Virus record (IMG/VR): IMGVR_UViG_3300005613_000280
Span: 1-30,969 of that record
Direction: 5' to 3' (one strand)
DNA length: 30,969 bases
Origin: a virus
Shown: positions 16,719-23,599 of the stretch, piece by piece
Position numbering within the stretch: position 1 is the stretch's first letter
Layout of the letters: the number at the start of each line of letters is the position of its first letter
The notes under the pieces: model-generated
Seen by the model: the letters and a program-made list of their open reading frames with translations, nothing else
Database searches by the model: none
What the model was told of the DNA's origin: nothing
Program-made: the position numbers and the translations under genes

Positions 16719-17917
16719 ATTCGTAATGTGTTGTATTTCCCTTTCGATTTGTTGTTCTTCAAGGAATTCCACGCAAGCGCTAACGACATGACACCGTCGT
16801 CGTGAAGTCCAGTCGGTGCGCTATATTGAACGTTCCTTGTTTTCGGATTGTAAATATAAGTAAATGAATCCAATTCGTCAAGCAACCATTTGACATCGTT
16901 CACACGAATCGCTTGCTGTTCGAACGACAACGCAAGGTCTTCAATCAACACTGGTTTCGACTTCGATGTGGTGACGAATGGAACGACCTTGTTGCGCAAC
17001 GTGTTGTGAAGCATTTCGTAAAAAACGTCACCTTGGTTGTTCACTTCGACCGTTGTGATTGCGTTGAATTGTCGAATCAATCCAGCGACCTTGTCAATGA
17101 TTCGCGACCAATCATCGTGACGCCACCTTTCAACGTGAACCATGTGACCGTGTTCGTTCAGGATAGTCAACACCGTGTAGTCATCCGCGCGTCCGATGTC
17201 AAGACCGCCATACATTCGTGACGTTCGTTCACCTGAACCAACACACGACGACACACCCTTGAACAAGCCACCAGCGTTATCAAGGAATTCCGCAAGGTAT
17301 TCTTGACGGAACACATGGTCAGGCAATGACCGACGGCGTTCTTCAAGTTCCTTCGGATCAATCATCGGATTGTCGAACGACGTGAAATGGAAGTACCTAT
17401 ATCGGTCATCATAGTTTTGTTGAAGACACACCCGGTGGAAATGATTCTTTCCCTTCGGTGTTGAAATGAATATCACCTTCTTTCCCTTGACAAGCACCGT
17501 AGCCGACAACACTTCATCCCAAAGTTCAGGACGTGTGAACGCGAATTCATCGACCACCATGTAATCGAATGTATTTCCACGAATGTTGTCAGGTCGTTCA
17601 CCTGAAAAGAATTCAATGGATGAACCGAACCCCGTGATTCTCAAATCGGATTTGTTGAACTCAAACAATCCCGACTTTGACACGGCGCGTTCAAGTTCCG
17701 CGAAGACCTTCTTTCCTTGCTTGTATACTGGCGTAACCCAAGCAATCGTGCAACCGCGGTCATTGATTGCCCACCAAAGAAGTTGGTTGATTCCAAGCAT
17801 GGTCTTTCCGAACTGGCGACCAATGTTCAAGGCGAAATACTTTTCACGTCCTTGGTTGATTGCTTGATGAATTTCAAGCTGGTGTTTGTGCGGTTTATAC
17901 CCTTTAATCGTTGACAT
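16715..17917 (-). CDS. terL: Terminase large subunit
   Basis: I choose the ATG at 17917 (400 residues); the frame is open 45 codons further up but that part overlaps the small subunit gene. The ATPase domain has Walker A GRQFGKT (33-39), Walker B YMVVDEFAF (119-127) and the coupling motif FISTPKG (150-156). The RNase H-like nuclease has the first acidic residue in GGLDIGRADDYT (D240), a second acid in TVEVNNQGD (E291) and the third in LHDDGVMSLA (371-380). The enzyme cuts concatemeric DNA and pumps it into the head through the portal. Its start overlaps the small subunit gene by 14 bp, as usual for the terS-terL pair. Confidence 0.95.
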   Translation of the reverse strand: MSTIKGYKPHKHQLEIHQAINQGREKYFALNIGRQFGKTMLGINQLLWWAINDRGCTIAWVTPVYKQGKKVFAELERAVSKSGLFEFNKSDLRITGFGSSIEFFSGERPDNIRGNTFDYMVVDEFAFTRPELWDEVLSATVLVKGKKVIFISTPKGKNHFHRVCLQQNYDDRYRYFHFTSFDNPMIDPKELEERRRSLPDHVFRQEYLAEFLDNAGGLFKGVSSCVGSGERTSRMYGGLDIGRADDYTVLTILNEHGHMVHVERWRHDDWSRIIDKVAGLIRQFNAITTVEVNNQGDVFYEMLHNTLRNKVVPFVTTSKSKPVLIEDLALSFEQQAIRVNDVKWLLDELDSFTYIYNPKTRNVQYSAPTGLHDDGVMSLALAWNSLKNNKSKGKYNTLRI

Positions 17918-18311
17918 CGAAATCGAAGCGTTCCACGTTTCTCGTTTCCACTTGTTGACGGTCGTGCATGCCAAGCTTGTTCTTTGCGTAGAAGATTCCC
18001 TTGCCTTCGTTGGCCACGATGTCACGCGCCAATGAATTGAACAAGTCGTCAATCCCTTTTATAGTGTCAAACAATGGATGTGTTTCGTCTTTCATCGCAA
18101 CATACCAATTCCCTCTGGTATAGAAATCAAAGTGTTCACGTCGAAGCCAGTGAAGAAGGAAATAAGAAACCGTCGGAATGTGTCGTTCTTTGACTTGCTT
18201 CACACCTGAATTCGTTGCGATTTCCTTTGTTGACGCGATACAATAGTCGCAATAATTGTAAGCCATTTGAAGCAATTCATCTTTATCGATGTTGCGGTGT
18301 TTGTTTGCCAT
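17904..18311 (-). CDS. terS: Terminase small subunit
   Basis: The 135-residue helical protein precedes terL. The N-terminal part (DELLQMAYNYCDYCIASTKEIATNSG) fits a DNA-binding helix bundle, and the end has DIVANEGKGIFYAKNKLGMHD, the motif common to phage small terminase subunits. It recognises the packaging site and recruits the large subunit. Copy D of the late motif ends about 19 bp before its start, so packaging could be the first function in the late operon. Confidence 0.8.
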   Translation of the reverse strand: MANKHRNIDKDELLQMAYNYCDYCIASTKEIATNSGVKQVKERHIPTVSYFLLHWLRREHFDFYTRGNWYVAMKDETHPLFDTIKGIDDLFNSLARDIVANEGKGIFYAKNKLGMHDRQQVETRNVERFDFDVND

Positions 18312-18330
18312 AAGATATAAGTTCCCCTTT

Positions 18331-18349
18331 ATTATGTTTTCTTGTTCGA
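18331..18349 (-). promoter_or_regulatory. Late motif copy D, before terS
   Basis: On the minus strand CGAACAAGAAAACATAAT differs from copy A by two bases in this stretch. It overlaps the last codons and stop of the glycosyltransferase gene and lies 19 bp before the terS start. Confidence 0.5.
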
Positions 18350-18967
18350 AACGCGTTCCAGCCCTTTGAATTTATTGAAAGATGTCATTCCTTCACCGTC
18401 CTTGATGTCCACTAACAAAAGACCGTTTTCCTTCAGCGATGTAACATGAACCTTTCCTTTCGCTTGTTTCACACGATTCCACGAAATCTTGTCAAGTCCG
18501 CGATCCCTTGCCACGTCGAAAAGATTCCATTTCAAACATTCCAAGAATCGACGTGAATAAACTTTGCCAGCGCCACACGGTTCACCACGTCGGTTGTTCG
18601 TGTACCCAGACCAGTAATGAAGCGCGCCGTCGTGCTGGAAATAAATATCCTTGAAGCCAATCATGTCGAATTCAGGAATCGTTCGTTCAACGTACTTCAG
18701 GAACGCTTCGTCAATGTAGTCGTCCGAACCTAATAAGATGACCGCGTCGAAGTCGATTTGTTCAAGCGTGCGAATTGCCATGTTCCATTTGTATGAAAGC
18801 GGATTGTTTCGATATTGTGCCATGGCAAAGATATCTTGACCTTCAAGAAACGTGCCGTCTTCGTCGTTTGAATAAATATAAACTTTGTCAATGAACGGCA
18901 TGCGTTCAATACATTCGGCGACCGTGTCGTGTCGTCCGTGCATGGCGGTAACTGTTATTATTTTCAT
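18332..18967 (-). CDS. GT-A type glycosyltransferase
   Basis: The 211-residue protein begins with a beta-strand and loop typical of nucleotide-sugar binding (MKIITVTAMHGRHDTVAECI), followed by KVYIYSND and the acidic motif VILLGSDDYID (about residues 76-86), which fits the DXD-like metal site of GT-A enzymes of the GT2 type. A Cys and basic residues follow in GEPCGAGKVYSRRFL. It would move a sugar to a glycan or protein acceptor. It shares an ATGA overlap with the acyltransferase gene upstream, so the two are translationally linked and probably act on the same product. The acceptor is unknown. Confidence 0.75.
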   Translation of the reverse strand: MKIITVTAMHGRHDTVAECIERMPFIDKVYIYSNDEDGTFLEGQDIFAMAQYRNNPLSYKWNMAIRTLEQIDFDAVILLGSDDYIDEAFLKYVERTIPEFDMIGFKDIYFQHDGALHYWSGYTNNRRGEPCGAGKVYSRRFLECLKWNLFDVARDRGLDKISWNRVKQAKGKVHVTSLKENGLLLVDIKDGEGMTSFNKFKGLERVSNKKT

Positions 18968-19446
18968 CGGTTATTCTTTCGTGTTATTCGCGCTGGATTC
19001 CCGACAAGGACGGTGTTCGGTTCAATCGGTGTTTTCTTCGTGATGACAGCGGACATTCCGACCATACATTTTGAAGGTATCGTGACGCGCTGGTGAATCG
19101 TTGCGTTCATTCCGATGTTCGTTTGTTCGTGTATTTCAACGAAGCCACCGACGACAACGTGCGGTGAAATCGTGACGTCCTTGTGAATGATTGCGTCGTG
19201 TCCGATGTGAACGGTCTTCATGATATACGCGCCGTCGTCGATGATTGTCGGTCGTTGCGATCCAGCGTCGATTGTTGCATGTCCGTGAATCGTGACGTTG
19301 TTACCGATGACCACACCGAAGCCGTGTTGACCGTCGTGTTTCTTTGTTTCCGCTGGTGCGCCGATTATGCACAATGGACCGATTGTGACGTTGTGACCAA
19401 TAGTCACGCCCGGATATATTACAGCTGTTTCGTGGATGTCAACCAT
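18964..19446 (-). CDS. Left-handed beta-helix acyl/acetyltransferase
   Basis: The 160-residue protein is built almost wholly of hexapeptide repeats ([IV]-G-x-x-[VA]-x-I), such as VTIGHNVTIGPLCIIGAP, VVIGNNVTIHGHATID, VHIGHDAIIHKDVTIS and TNIGMNATIHQRVTIP, ending in VLVGNPAR, the usual end of sugar O- or N-acetyltransferases. The N-terminal IHETAVIYPGVTIG resembles LpxA, but the helical C-terminal domain of LpxA is missing. It most likely acylates a sugar in host lipopolysaccharide or in a glycan made by the neighbouring glycosyltransferase. It overlaps the next gene by 4 bp. Confidence 0.8.
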   Translation of the reverse strand: MVDIHETAVIYPGVTIGHNVTIGPLCIIGAPAETKKHDGQHGFGVVIGNNVTIHGHATIDAGSQRPTIIDDGAYIMKTVHIGHDAIIHKDVTISPHVVVGGFVEIHEQTNIGMNATIHQRVTIPSKCMVGMSAVITKKTPIEPNTVLVGNPARITRKNNR

Positions 19447-19802
19447 TCTTCAATGTCTTTTCGTGTTGTGGACCGTGTTCCCTTGAATCCAAGTTCAATC
19501 GCTTCGCGTCGAAGTTCGCCGAACGTCTTTTGTTTCGTGCCAACGAAGTGAAGCTTCGGCGGTTGTTCGTTCATGTGCGGTTCGTTGTTTTCCTGACGTA
19601 CCGCTGGACGAATCTTGTCTTTGTTTTCGTTCAGCTTGTCCATTGCGATTCGAACACACGTCGCGCAAGCTTTGTTCAGTTTGCCGAATCCGAGCGCTTT
19701 GTAATGAACCGAAAGTTCTTCTTTCAAGGTGTCATCAAGATTCGCATATCGATGTCGCCCGAAGTTTTCGAGTTGTGTTCGAAGTCCGTTACTTATATTC
19801 AT
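19419..19802 (-). CDS. Hypothetical protein with SAP/HeH-like C-terminus
   Basis: The 127-residue protein has a Cys pair (KACATCVRIAMDKL) in a helical N-terminal part, a Pro/Asn/Glu linker (about 62-85) and a C-terminal helix-extension-helix segment (KTFGELRREAIELG, then KDIEEWL) like SAP or HeH domains, which often bind DNA or RNA. The call is from pattern only. It overlaps the upstream membrane protein gene by 14 bp and the acyltransferase gene by 28 bp. Confidence 0.6.
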   Translation of the reverse strand: MNISNGLRTQLENFGRHRYANLDDTLKEELSVHYKALGFGKLNKACATCVRIAMDKLNENKDKIRPAVRQENNEPHMNEQPPKLHFVGTKQKTFGELRREAIELGFKGTRSTTRKDIEEWLTSTKQL

Positions 19803-19992
19803 ATATCAAAATTAAATCGGAAATAAGATAGGCAACGAACGCGAATGGAATCATTGACCAATCGGTGCAAAGATAAATCGTCAGCGCCGTCCAGAATGAC
19901 AAGCATGATTGACAGTTAAATGGTTTGGTGTTCGGCAAATCAAAGGACATCAACGCCCTTGCAATCGCCACGGCTATAATCGTGTAAATCAT
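19789..19992 (-). CDS. Small membrane protein, DUF1360-like
   Basis: The 67-residue protein has two hydrophobic segments (about residues 2-14 and 32-63) separated by the motif PFNCQSCLSFWTAL, a Cys-x-x-Cys and FW pair typical for DUF1360-like proteins. The role is unknown; a membrane function in superinfection control or host takeover is possible. I keep the ATG at 19992 because the N-terminal hydrophobic segment belongs to the family pattern, despite a 53-bp overlap with the sigma-like gene. Confidence 0.65.
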   Translation of the reverse strand: MIYTIIAVAIARALMSFDLPNTKPFNCQSCLSFWTALTIYLCTDWSMIPFAFVAYLISDLILIYEYK

Positions 19993-20413
19993 TTTTGAAT
20001 TGTTTAATTGCTTTGTGAATGGTGTCCAGTGAAATCCCGGTCAATTCCTTTATTTCCCTGAATGTCATTCCGCAAAGGTGCATTTTTGTTATTTCCTTGA
20101 TAAATGGATCACCGTCGTTCGAATGAAGATAAGCGTCAAGGACTTCGCTGAATTCATTATTCGAAGGTGAATCGTGTGAATCAATCACGTCGTTGATTCC
20201 TTCGCCGTCGCTTCGGTACATTCGCCAGAATTCCGACCTTTGCCAGTTCCATTGATTGAACGCGAAGCGCGCGAATATAGCTGGAATGTCGGAAACATGA
20301 AAGTCAAAGCGGTGCATGAGAATAAAAACATGACCAACCAAATCCCCATGAAGTTCGTGGTTCGAAGTAATTTTCCGAGCGATTTGATAAGCTTCATGTT
20401 TCCAGAATTCCAT
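19940..20413 (-). CDS. Sigma-70-like RNA polymerase factor
   Basis: The 157-residue protein carries a region-2-like start (AYQIARKITSNHELHGDLVGHVF) and a stretch common in phage sigma factors (FARFAFNQWNWQRSEFWRMY). The C-terminus is a region-4-like helix-turn-helix (MTFREIKELTGISLDTIHKAIK, about residues 118-140). Phages of this phylum often encode such a factor, which would redirect host RNA polymerase to phage promoters. Here it stands just ahead of the late operon, so it is the natural candidate for switching late genes on. Promoter recognition has not been shown. Confidence 0.75.
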   Translation of the reverse strand: MEFWKHEAYQIARKITSNHELHGDLVGHVFILMHRFDFHVSDIPAIFARFAFNQWNWQRSEFWRMYRSDGEGINDVIDSHDSPSNNEFSEVLDAYLHSNDGDPFIKEITKMHLCGMTFREIKELTGISLDTIHKAIKQFKNDLHDYSRGDCKGVDVL

Positions 20414-20417
20414 TGTG

Positions 20418-20618
20418 CTAATTTACAAAATAATCGAACCAAGCGATAAAAAATTCTTGACCGACTGGTTTTCCGTTCATGAAGCGATACAACATCGAGT
20501 ATTTTACCTTCATGTCTTCGGCAAGGTGTGTCATTTTGTAACGCTTATTCAATCGACTGGTTGTCATCAATCGCATCCATTCAACGACGTTCGTGTCGTT
20601 AGAAAGGTAAATCGTCAT
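20418..20618 (-). CDS. Small helix-turn-helix protein
   Basis: Starting at the ATG at 20618 (66 residues; a 69-residue form from 20627 is also possible), it overlaps the preceding gene by 20 bp. It has a Cro-like helix-turn-helix pattern (MTHLAEDMKVKYSMLYRFMNG). It may be a transcriptional regulator of the phage. With no integrase, a lysogeny repressor is unlikely but not excluded. Confidence 0.65.
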   Translation of the reverse strand: MTIYLSNDTNVVEWMRLMTTSRLNKRYKMTHLAEDMKVKYSMLYRFMNGKPVGQEFFIAWFDYFVN

Positions 20619-20937
20619 CGTTTTCATTCGTTGGTGCTGGTGTTGTTTGTAATGGTTCGCTTGAAAGATTGATTGACCACGCTTCGACGGTGTTGAAATA
20701 CTTCGTAACGCCTTCAGGTGAAGTCCATTCACGACCTCGAAGGTTGTAATTAACTTCGACCACGTCCCCGGTGTTTAGGTTGCGCACAAGGTCGCATTTG
20801 TCATTGACCACTTGAAAGGTCAAGAATTGTGGATATTTTTCATCAAACGTTTTGATTGTGAAATCTTGTTTTCGGAACTTGTCCGAGATTGTTTGTAATG
20901 GCGTCACGTTGACGACCGTTCCTTTTTCTTTGTTCAT
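20599..20937 (-). CDS. Single-stranded DNA-binding-like protein (DUF3127-like)
   Basis: The 112-residue protein has an OB-fold pattern (QDFTIKTFDEKYPQFLTFQVVNDKCDLV then LNTGDVVEVNYNLRG) and an acidic C-terminal tail ending DDDLPF, the tail by which SSB proteins recruit other replication proteins. It matches the DUF3127-type proteins of Bacteroidota, which are taken as SSB-like. In this place, next to the exonuclease and ERF genes, it would coat single strands in recombination and replication. Confidence 0.75.
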   Translation of the reverse strand: MNKEKGTVVNVTPLQTISDKFRKQDFTIKTFDEKYPQFLTFQVVNDKCDLVRNLNTGDVVEVNYNLRGREWTSPEGVTKYFNTVEAWSINLSSEPLQTTPAPTNENDDDLPF

Positions 20938-20941
20938 GTTA

Positions 20942-21163
20942 TTATTTGTTTAAGTTTACATCGTTTTCTTGAAGAATGGCATAAAATTCATTGCGAATCT
21001 TTTCGACAATTTTCCATTCGTCTTCGTTCAGTTCCTCGTATTTGTACAGCTTGCGAAGTTCGATTTCGATTTCAAACAAGGCGTTCAACATCGCCGTTCC
21101 TTTCGTCGCACAATAGAATTCGGCGTCGTCTTCAGGTAGGTTGAATTCAAGCGTTGCTTTCAT
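20942..21163 (-). CDS. Small conserved phage protein
   Basis: A 73-residue acidic protein beginning MKATLEFNLPEDDAEF, a pattern seen in many Bacteroidota phages next to replication genes; function unknown. Its start overlaps the end of the preceding gene by 17 bp. Confidence 0.75.
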   Translation of the reverse strand: MKATLEFNLPEDDAEFYCATKGTAMLNALFEIEIELRKLYKYEELNEDEWKIVEKIRNEFYAILQENDVNLNK

Positions 21164-21362
21164 CTTCGAATGTTTTTTTTAAGTAATCTTCAGCGTCACC
21201 GTTGCACCCTTGATTCCATTCGCCTTGTTGATAAGCGTTCGCGATTTGTTGTCGTTCCATTTCAAGCGCTTCGGAAATAATGTTGTCCACGAATGGCATA
21301 TGTTGCGACAAGACCTTCAATTCAAGCTTGTCGATTAGGTAAGTTAAAGCAGTTTGTTTCAT
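21147..21362 (-). CDS. Small conserved phage protein
   Basis: A 71-residue acidic protein (MKQTALTYLIDKLE, later MERQQIANAYQQGEW and AEDYLKKTF) of a family common among phages of this phylum; function unknown. Its ATG overlaps the TGA of the 45-residue gene upstream, inside the 23-bp direct repeat. Confidence 0.75.
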   Translation of the reverse strand: MKQTALTYLIDKLELKVLSQHMPFVDNIISEALEMERQQIANAYQQGEWNQGCNGDAEDYLKKTFEDESNA

Positions 21363-21379
21363 ATTTCTTTTTTTAGTTT
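21357..21379. repeat. 23-bp direct repeat, copy 1
   Basis: The repeat (tttcatattt, ctttttttagttt) is exactly repeated at 21491-21513, 134 bp away. It contains the stop of one gene and the start of the next. Confidence 0.9.
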
Positions 21380-21496
21380 CATTATATTATCTTTTATAAA
21401 AATAGAAAAGTTATTTTTAAAATCTCCTTTTGGGCATATACTAAAAGACCATTTTAACAATAAAGATGTTAACCATAATTTAATTTCTTCTTTCAT
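21359..21496 (-). CDS. 45-residue protein in a repeat-flanked cassette
   Basis: This gene starts at the ATG at 21496, in ATGA overlap with the stop upstream, and ends at 21359 in ATGA overlap with the next start. The 45 residues (MKEEIKLWLTSLLLKWSFSI, later CPKGDFKNN) form an amphipathic or membrane-seeking helix and a Lys-rich tail. The DNA is visibly more AT-rich than its neighbours. It lies between two exact 23-bp direct repeats and looks like an inserted gene; see the findings. Confidence 0.7.
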   Translation of the reverse strand: MKEEIKLWLTSLLLKWSFSICPKGDFKNNFSIFIKDNIMKLKKEI

Positions 21497-21513
21497 ATTT
21501 CTTTTTTTAGTTT
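21491..21513. repeat. 23-bp direct repeat, copy 2
   Basis: This is identical to 21357-21379. It encodes the KLKKEI end of the upstream gene together with the start of the 45-residue gene, just as copy 1 encodes the same end of that small gene. Confidence 0.9.
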
Positions 21514-21708
21514 TTCAATGTAAAGCGTTGCGTCCATTAGTTCCTCTTGTAAATGATTCAACCAGCCAATCAAATCGACGTCGGTTCGGTCAAGCGTTTT
21601 CCCGTATTTCAAAACACCACGCTTCGAACGTTCTTGATATTTTGACATGACTGAAATCAAGATTGAATCTTCATGTTGAATCGGTTCGTTTTCGTGTGTT
21701 ATGTTCAT
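21493..21708 (-). CDS. Helical phage protein, nucleotide-pyrophosphatase-like pattern
   Basis: This 71-residue protein contains VMSKYQERSKRGVLKYGKTL and WLNHLQEELMDATLYIEKLK, a very widespread phage family. The EExxD-like HLQEELMDA segment recalls all-alpha nucleotide pyrophosphohydrolases (MazG-like) but the protein is short for such an enzyme. Starts with ATGA overlap after the exonuclease gene. Confidence 0.7.
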   Translation of the reverse strand: MNITHENEPIQHEDSILISVMSKYQERSKRGVLKYGKTLDRTDVDLIGWLNHLQEELMDATLYIEKLKKEI

Positions 21709-22325
21709 TTCGCGTTCAGTTTATTAATTCGTTCAACATAGTATTCCGTCGCGAGCTGGCAACGTTCAATCATTTGCCGTTCAAGTTCAAGGTCGCGTTC
21801 AAATGTGATTGACGTGATTCGCTTTCGCGGATCAATGTGGTCAACCTTGTGAAGCGCTTTGTCATCGTATTGCGTCAAGAATTCGTCCCACGTTGACACC
21901 ATGCAAAAGACCAGTTCGAATTCAAATCGGTTGAATAACATCATGTAGGCACGTCCTTGCCATTCGTAATCTTTCGCGTCGATGTCTTCAGGCAGTTCCG
22001 GGAATGTGTCCAGTGACCAGCTTGTCTTGATGTCAATGATTGATTCGTTTGTCAGGATGTCACATTCACCAGTCAAGAATTCGTTTTCAATCCGTTGTGT
22101 GTTCTTTTCGTAATTCTCAAAGCGAACCGAATTCAAAAGATTGATTGATTCAAGTTCTTGGTTGATTCCTTTGTCAAGGTAGCGATTGACCAGCGGTGAA
22201 GTGTAACCGAAGAAATCTTCTTTCGCCAGTTGTTCGATGTAGCTTTTCGCCGTTTGTGACAAGACATCCGTTTTCGAACGTGACGTTGTCATGAGTTTAC
22301 CGATTTGTGAAGCGCGCCATTTCAT
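21705..22325 (-). CDS. YqaJ-like exonuclease
   Basis: The 206-residue protein has the order of motifs of YqaJ/lambda exonuclease-type PD-(D/E)XK nucleases: the start KWRASQIGKLMT, a conserved E in KGINQELESI, TGECDI (D89), IIDIKTSW (D98 and K100) and a late YEWQGRAYMML with Q123. This enzyme would resect 5' ends so that ERF can anneal single strands. It pairs with the ERF gene 0.2 kb upstream, as in many phages, and probably acts in replication, repair and production of concatemers for packaging. Confidence 0.85.
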   Translation of the reverse strand: MKWRASQIGKLMTTSRSKTDVLSQTAKSYIEQLAKEDFFGYTSPLVNRYLDKGINQELESINLLNSVRFENYEKNTQRIENEFLTGECDILTNESIIDIKTSWSLDTFPELPEDIDAKDYEWQGRAYMMLFNRFEFELVFCMVSTWDEFLTQYDDKALHKVDHIDPRKRITSITFERDLELERQMIERCQLATEYYVERINKLNAK

Positions 22326-22525
22326 AATTCTAATATATTAAGTTTAACATTTGACCAATAAATGAAGTCGCGCGATTTGATGTCCACGTCCTTCATTAAT
22401 TCTTGAACCAGAATCAACGCGCATGATTTGCGTGTCATGAATGTCTTCACCTTTGAATCGTATTCGATGAATTCAAACAAGTCAAACAAATACTTTGCGC
22501 GTTGTTCCGCGTTCATTTCTTTCAT
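22322..22525 (-). CDS. Small hypothetical protein between ERF and exonuclease
   Basis: The 67-residue protein (KEMNAEQRAKYLFDLFEFIE, later SCALILVQELMKDV and YWSNVKLNIL) belongs to a common phage family of unknown function. It overlaps both neighbours through ATGA junctions, so it is expressed together with the recombination proteins. Confidence 0.7.
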   Translation of the reverse strand: MKEMNAEQRAKYLFDLFEFIEYDSKVKTFMTRKSCALILVQELMKDVDIKSRDFIYWSNVKLNILEL

Positions 22526-23061
22526 TTCAGTTGATTGATTTGTTCAGGTGTCAACGAATAAGTCGCTTTCAATTTATCAACGCTGAACTTTCCGTCGGCG
22601 ATTGCTTTCAAAGCGTTCTTGAATCGGTCTTCGTCAATGGTCGGTTTGCTTGTCATCTTTGAAGCTTCAGTTCCGTCGTCGTCGATTGCCTGAAGCGACA
22701 ACAATGATTGAAGCGTTCCGCGTCTAAAATAAGTGATACACGCCAGCGTTTTTTGTGGATCAACAATGTTCAATGGAATGTCCATGAATGATTCAATCGA
22801 ATCGCCTGAATCGATGTCCGTGATTATTGTGAACACGGTATTTCCTTTGACTGGCTGAAGCAATATCAACCCGTAAGATAAAAGAATCGGTTCAACCGTT
22901 TCCAGCAACGCGTTGATGTCCGCGTAACTTTTCTTAAAATGTGGATTCGTCGCGTTCTTCGCTACCTTTCCGATGTGTTGTTTTGCCGAATGAAGCTTGT
23001 GATAAAGTCCTTTCGGTTGTTCTGGTGTGACTTCTTCAGTCACTTTTCTTGTTGTCGCCAT
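22522..23061 (-). CDS. ERF-family single-strand annealing protein
   Basis: The 179-residue protein has the N-terminal ERF pattern (GLYHKLHSAKQHIGKV, then PHFKKSYADINALLETVEPI) and the core YGLILLQPVKGN, and the typical ALACITYFRRG-like segment (TLACITYFRRGTLQSLLSL). ERF proteins anneal complementary single strands with an exonuclease partner. Promoter P3 lies just upstream. Confidence 0.85.
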   Translation of the reverse strand: MATTRKVTEEVTPEQPKGLYHKLHSAKQHIGKVAKNATNPHFKKSYADINALLETVEPILLSYGLILLQPVKGNTVFTIITDIDSGDSIESFMDIPLNIVDPQKTLACITYFRRGTLQSLLSLQAIDDDGTEASKMTSKPTIDEDRFKNALKAIADGKFSVDKLKATYSLTPEQINQLK

Positions 23062-23083
23062 AATTAAAGAATTAAAATTTTAC

Positions 23084-23116
23084 CAAAGATATAAATAATT
23101 TTTATTCGTGAAACAA
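23084..23116 (-). promoter_or_regulatory. Promoter for ERF/exonuclease operon
   Basis: On the minus strand TTTTG (TTG box at 23116-23114) is followed by 22 bp and TATCTTTG (23091-23084), a full match to the TAnnTTTG box of Bacteroidota promoters at the long end of the usual spacer. It sits in the 58-bp gap before the ERF gene, and transcription would start about 20 bp before its ATG. Confidence 0.6.
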
Positions 23117-23119
23117 AAG

Positions 23120-23599
23120 TTAAACAATTTTTGTCAATTCATCGATTCGGATTGTCCATGTGTCACACTTGAAAGGTTTCTTGAATCCGATTTCACCTTC
23201 TTTTTTGAACACGGATCGTTGTTTGAATCCAGTTCGTGTAATCATTCCAGCCAACCAAGCCGTTGACAATGATTCGTTGATAAATGGAAAACAATAAAAT
23301 TCACAATCTTGCGTTGCGTTGAAGTCCGAAACGTGACACGTCCATGAATCAATCGGTTTGAATCTTGTTTCTTGTGTCTTGATTTCAACCGTGTAACCTT
23401 CAATCATTAAATCGAAGTCGTGGTGTTGACAATGTTCGACGTTACATCCTTTGTTCTGGTAGTAATCGAAGACCACGATTTCACCAAGCGCACCGATTAG
23501 ATTTCCTTCGCCTTTACGAATTGAATTGTTCAGTTCTTTGAACTTGTAAAGCATTTCGGCACGCTTGATTTGTTCTTGTGTTATGTTGATTTCAATCAT
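23120..23599 (-). CDS. PD-(D/E)XK nuclease-like protein
   Basis: The 159-residue protein contains GALGEIVVFDYY (E40), HHDFDLMIEGYTVEIKTQ (D61/D63, E72 and K74), the order expected for a PD-(D/E)XK restriction-like nuclease. It is one of three nucleases in this module. It could process replication intermediates or attack host or foreign DNA. No DNA-modification gene is next to it. It overlaps the VRR-NUC gene through an ATGA junction. Confidence 0.7.
   Translation of the reverse strand: MIEINITQEQIKRAEMLYKFKELNNSIRKGEGNLIGALGEIVVFDYYQNKGCNVEHCQHHDFDLMIEGYTVEIKTQETRFKPIDSWTCHVSDFNATQDCEFYCFPFINESLSTAWLAGMITRTGFKQRSVFKKEGEIGFKKPFKCDTWTIRIDELTKIV

Noticed and set aside
19807-19835. TTG-N18-TAATTTTG promoter match inside the small membrane protein gene
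   Set aside because: It lies in coding sequence and only 5 bp from the next ATG; one or two such matches are expected by chance in a genome of this size.
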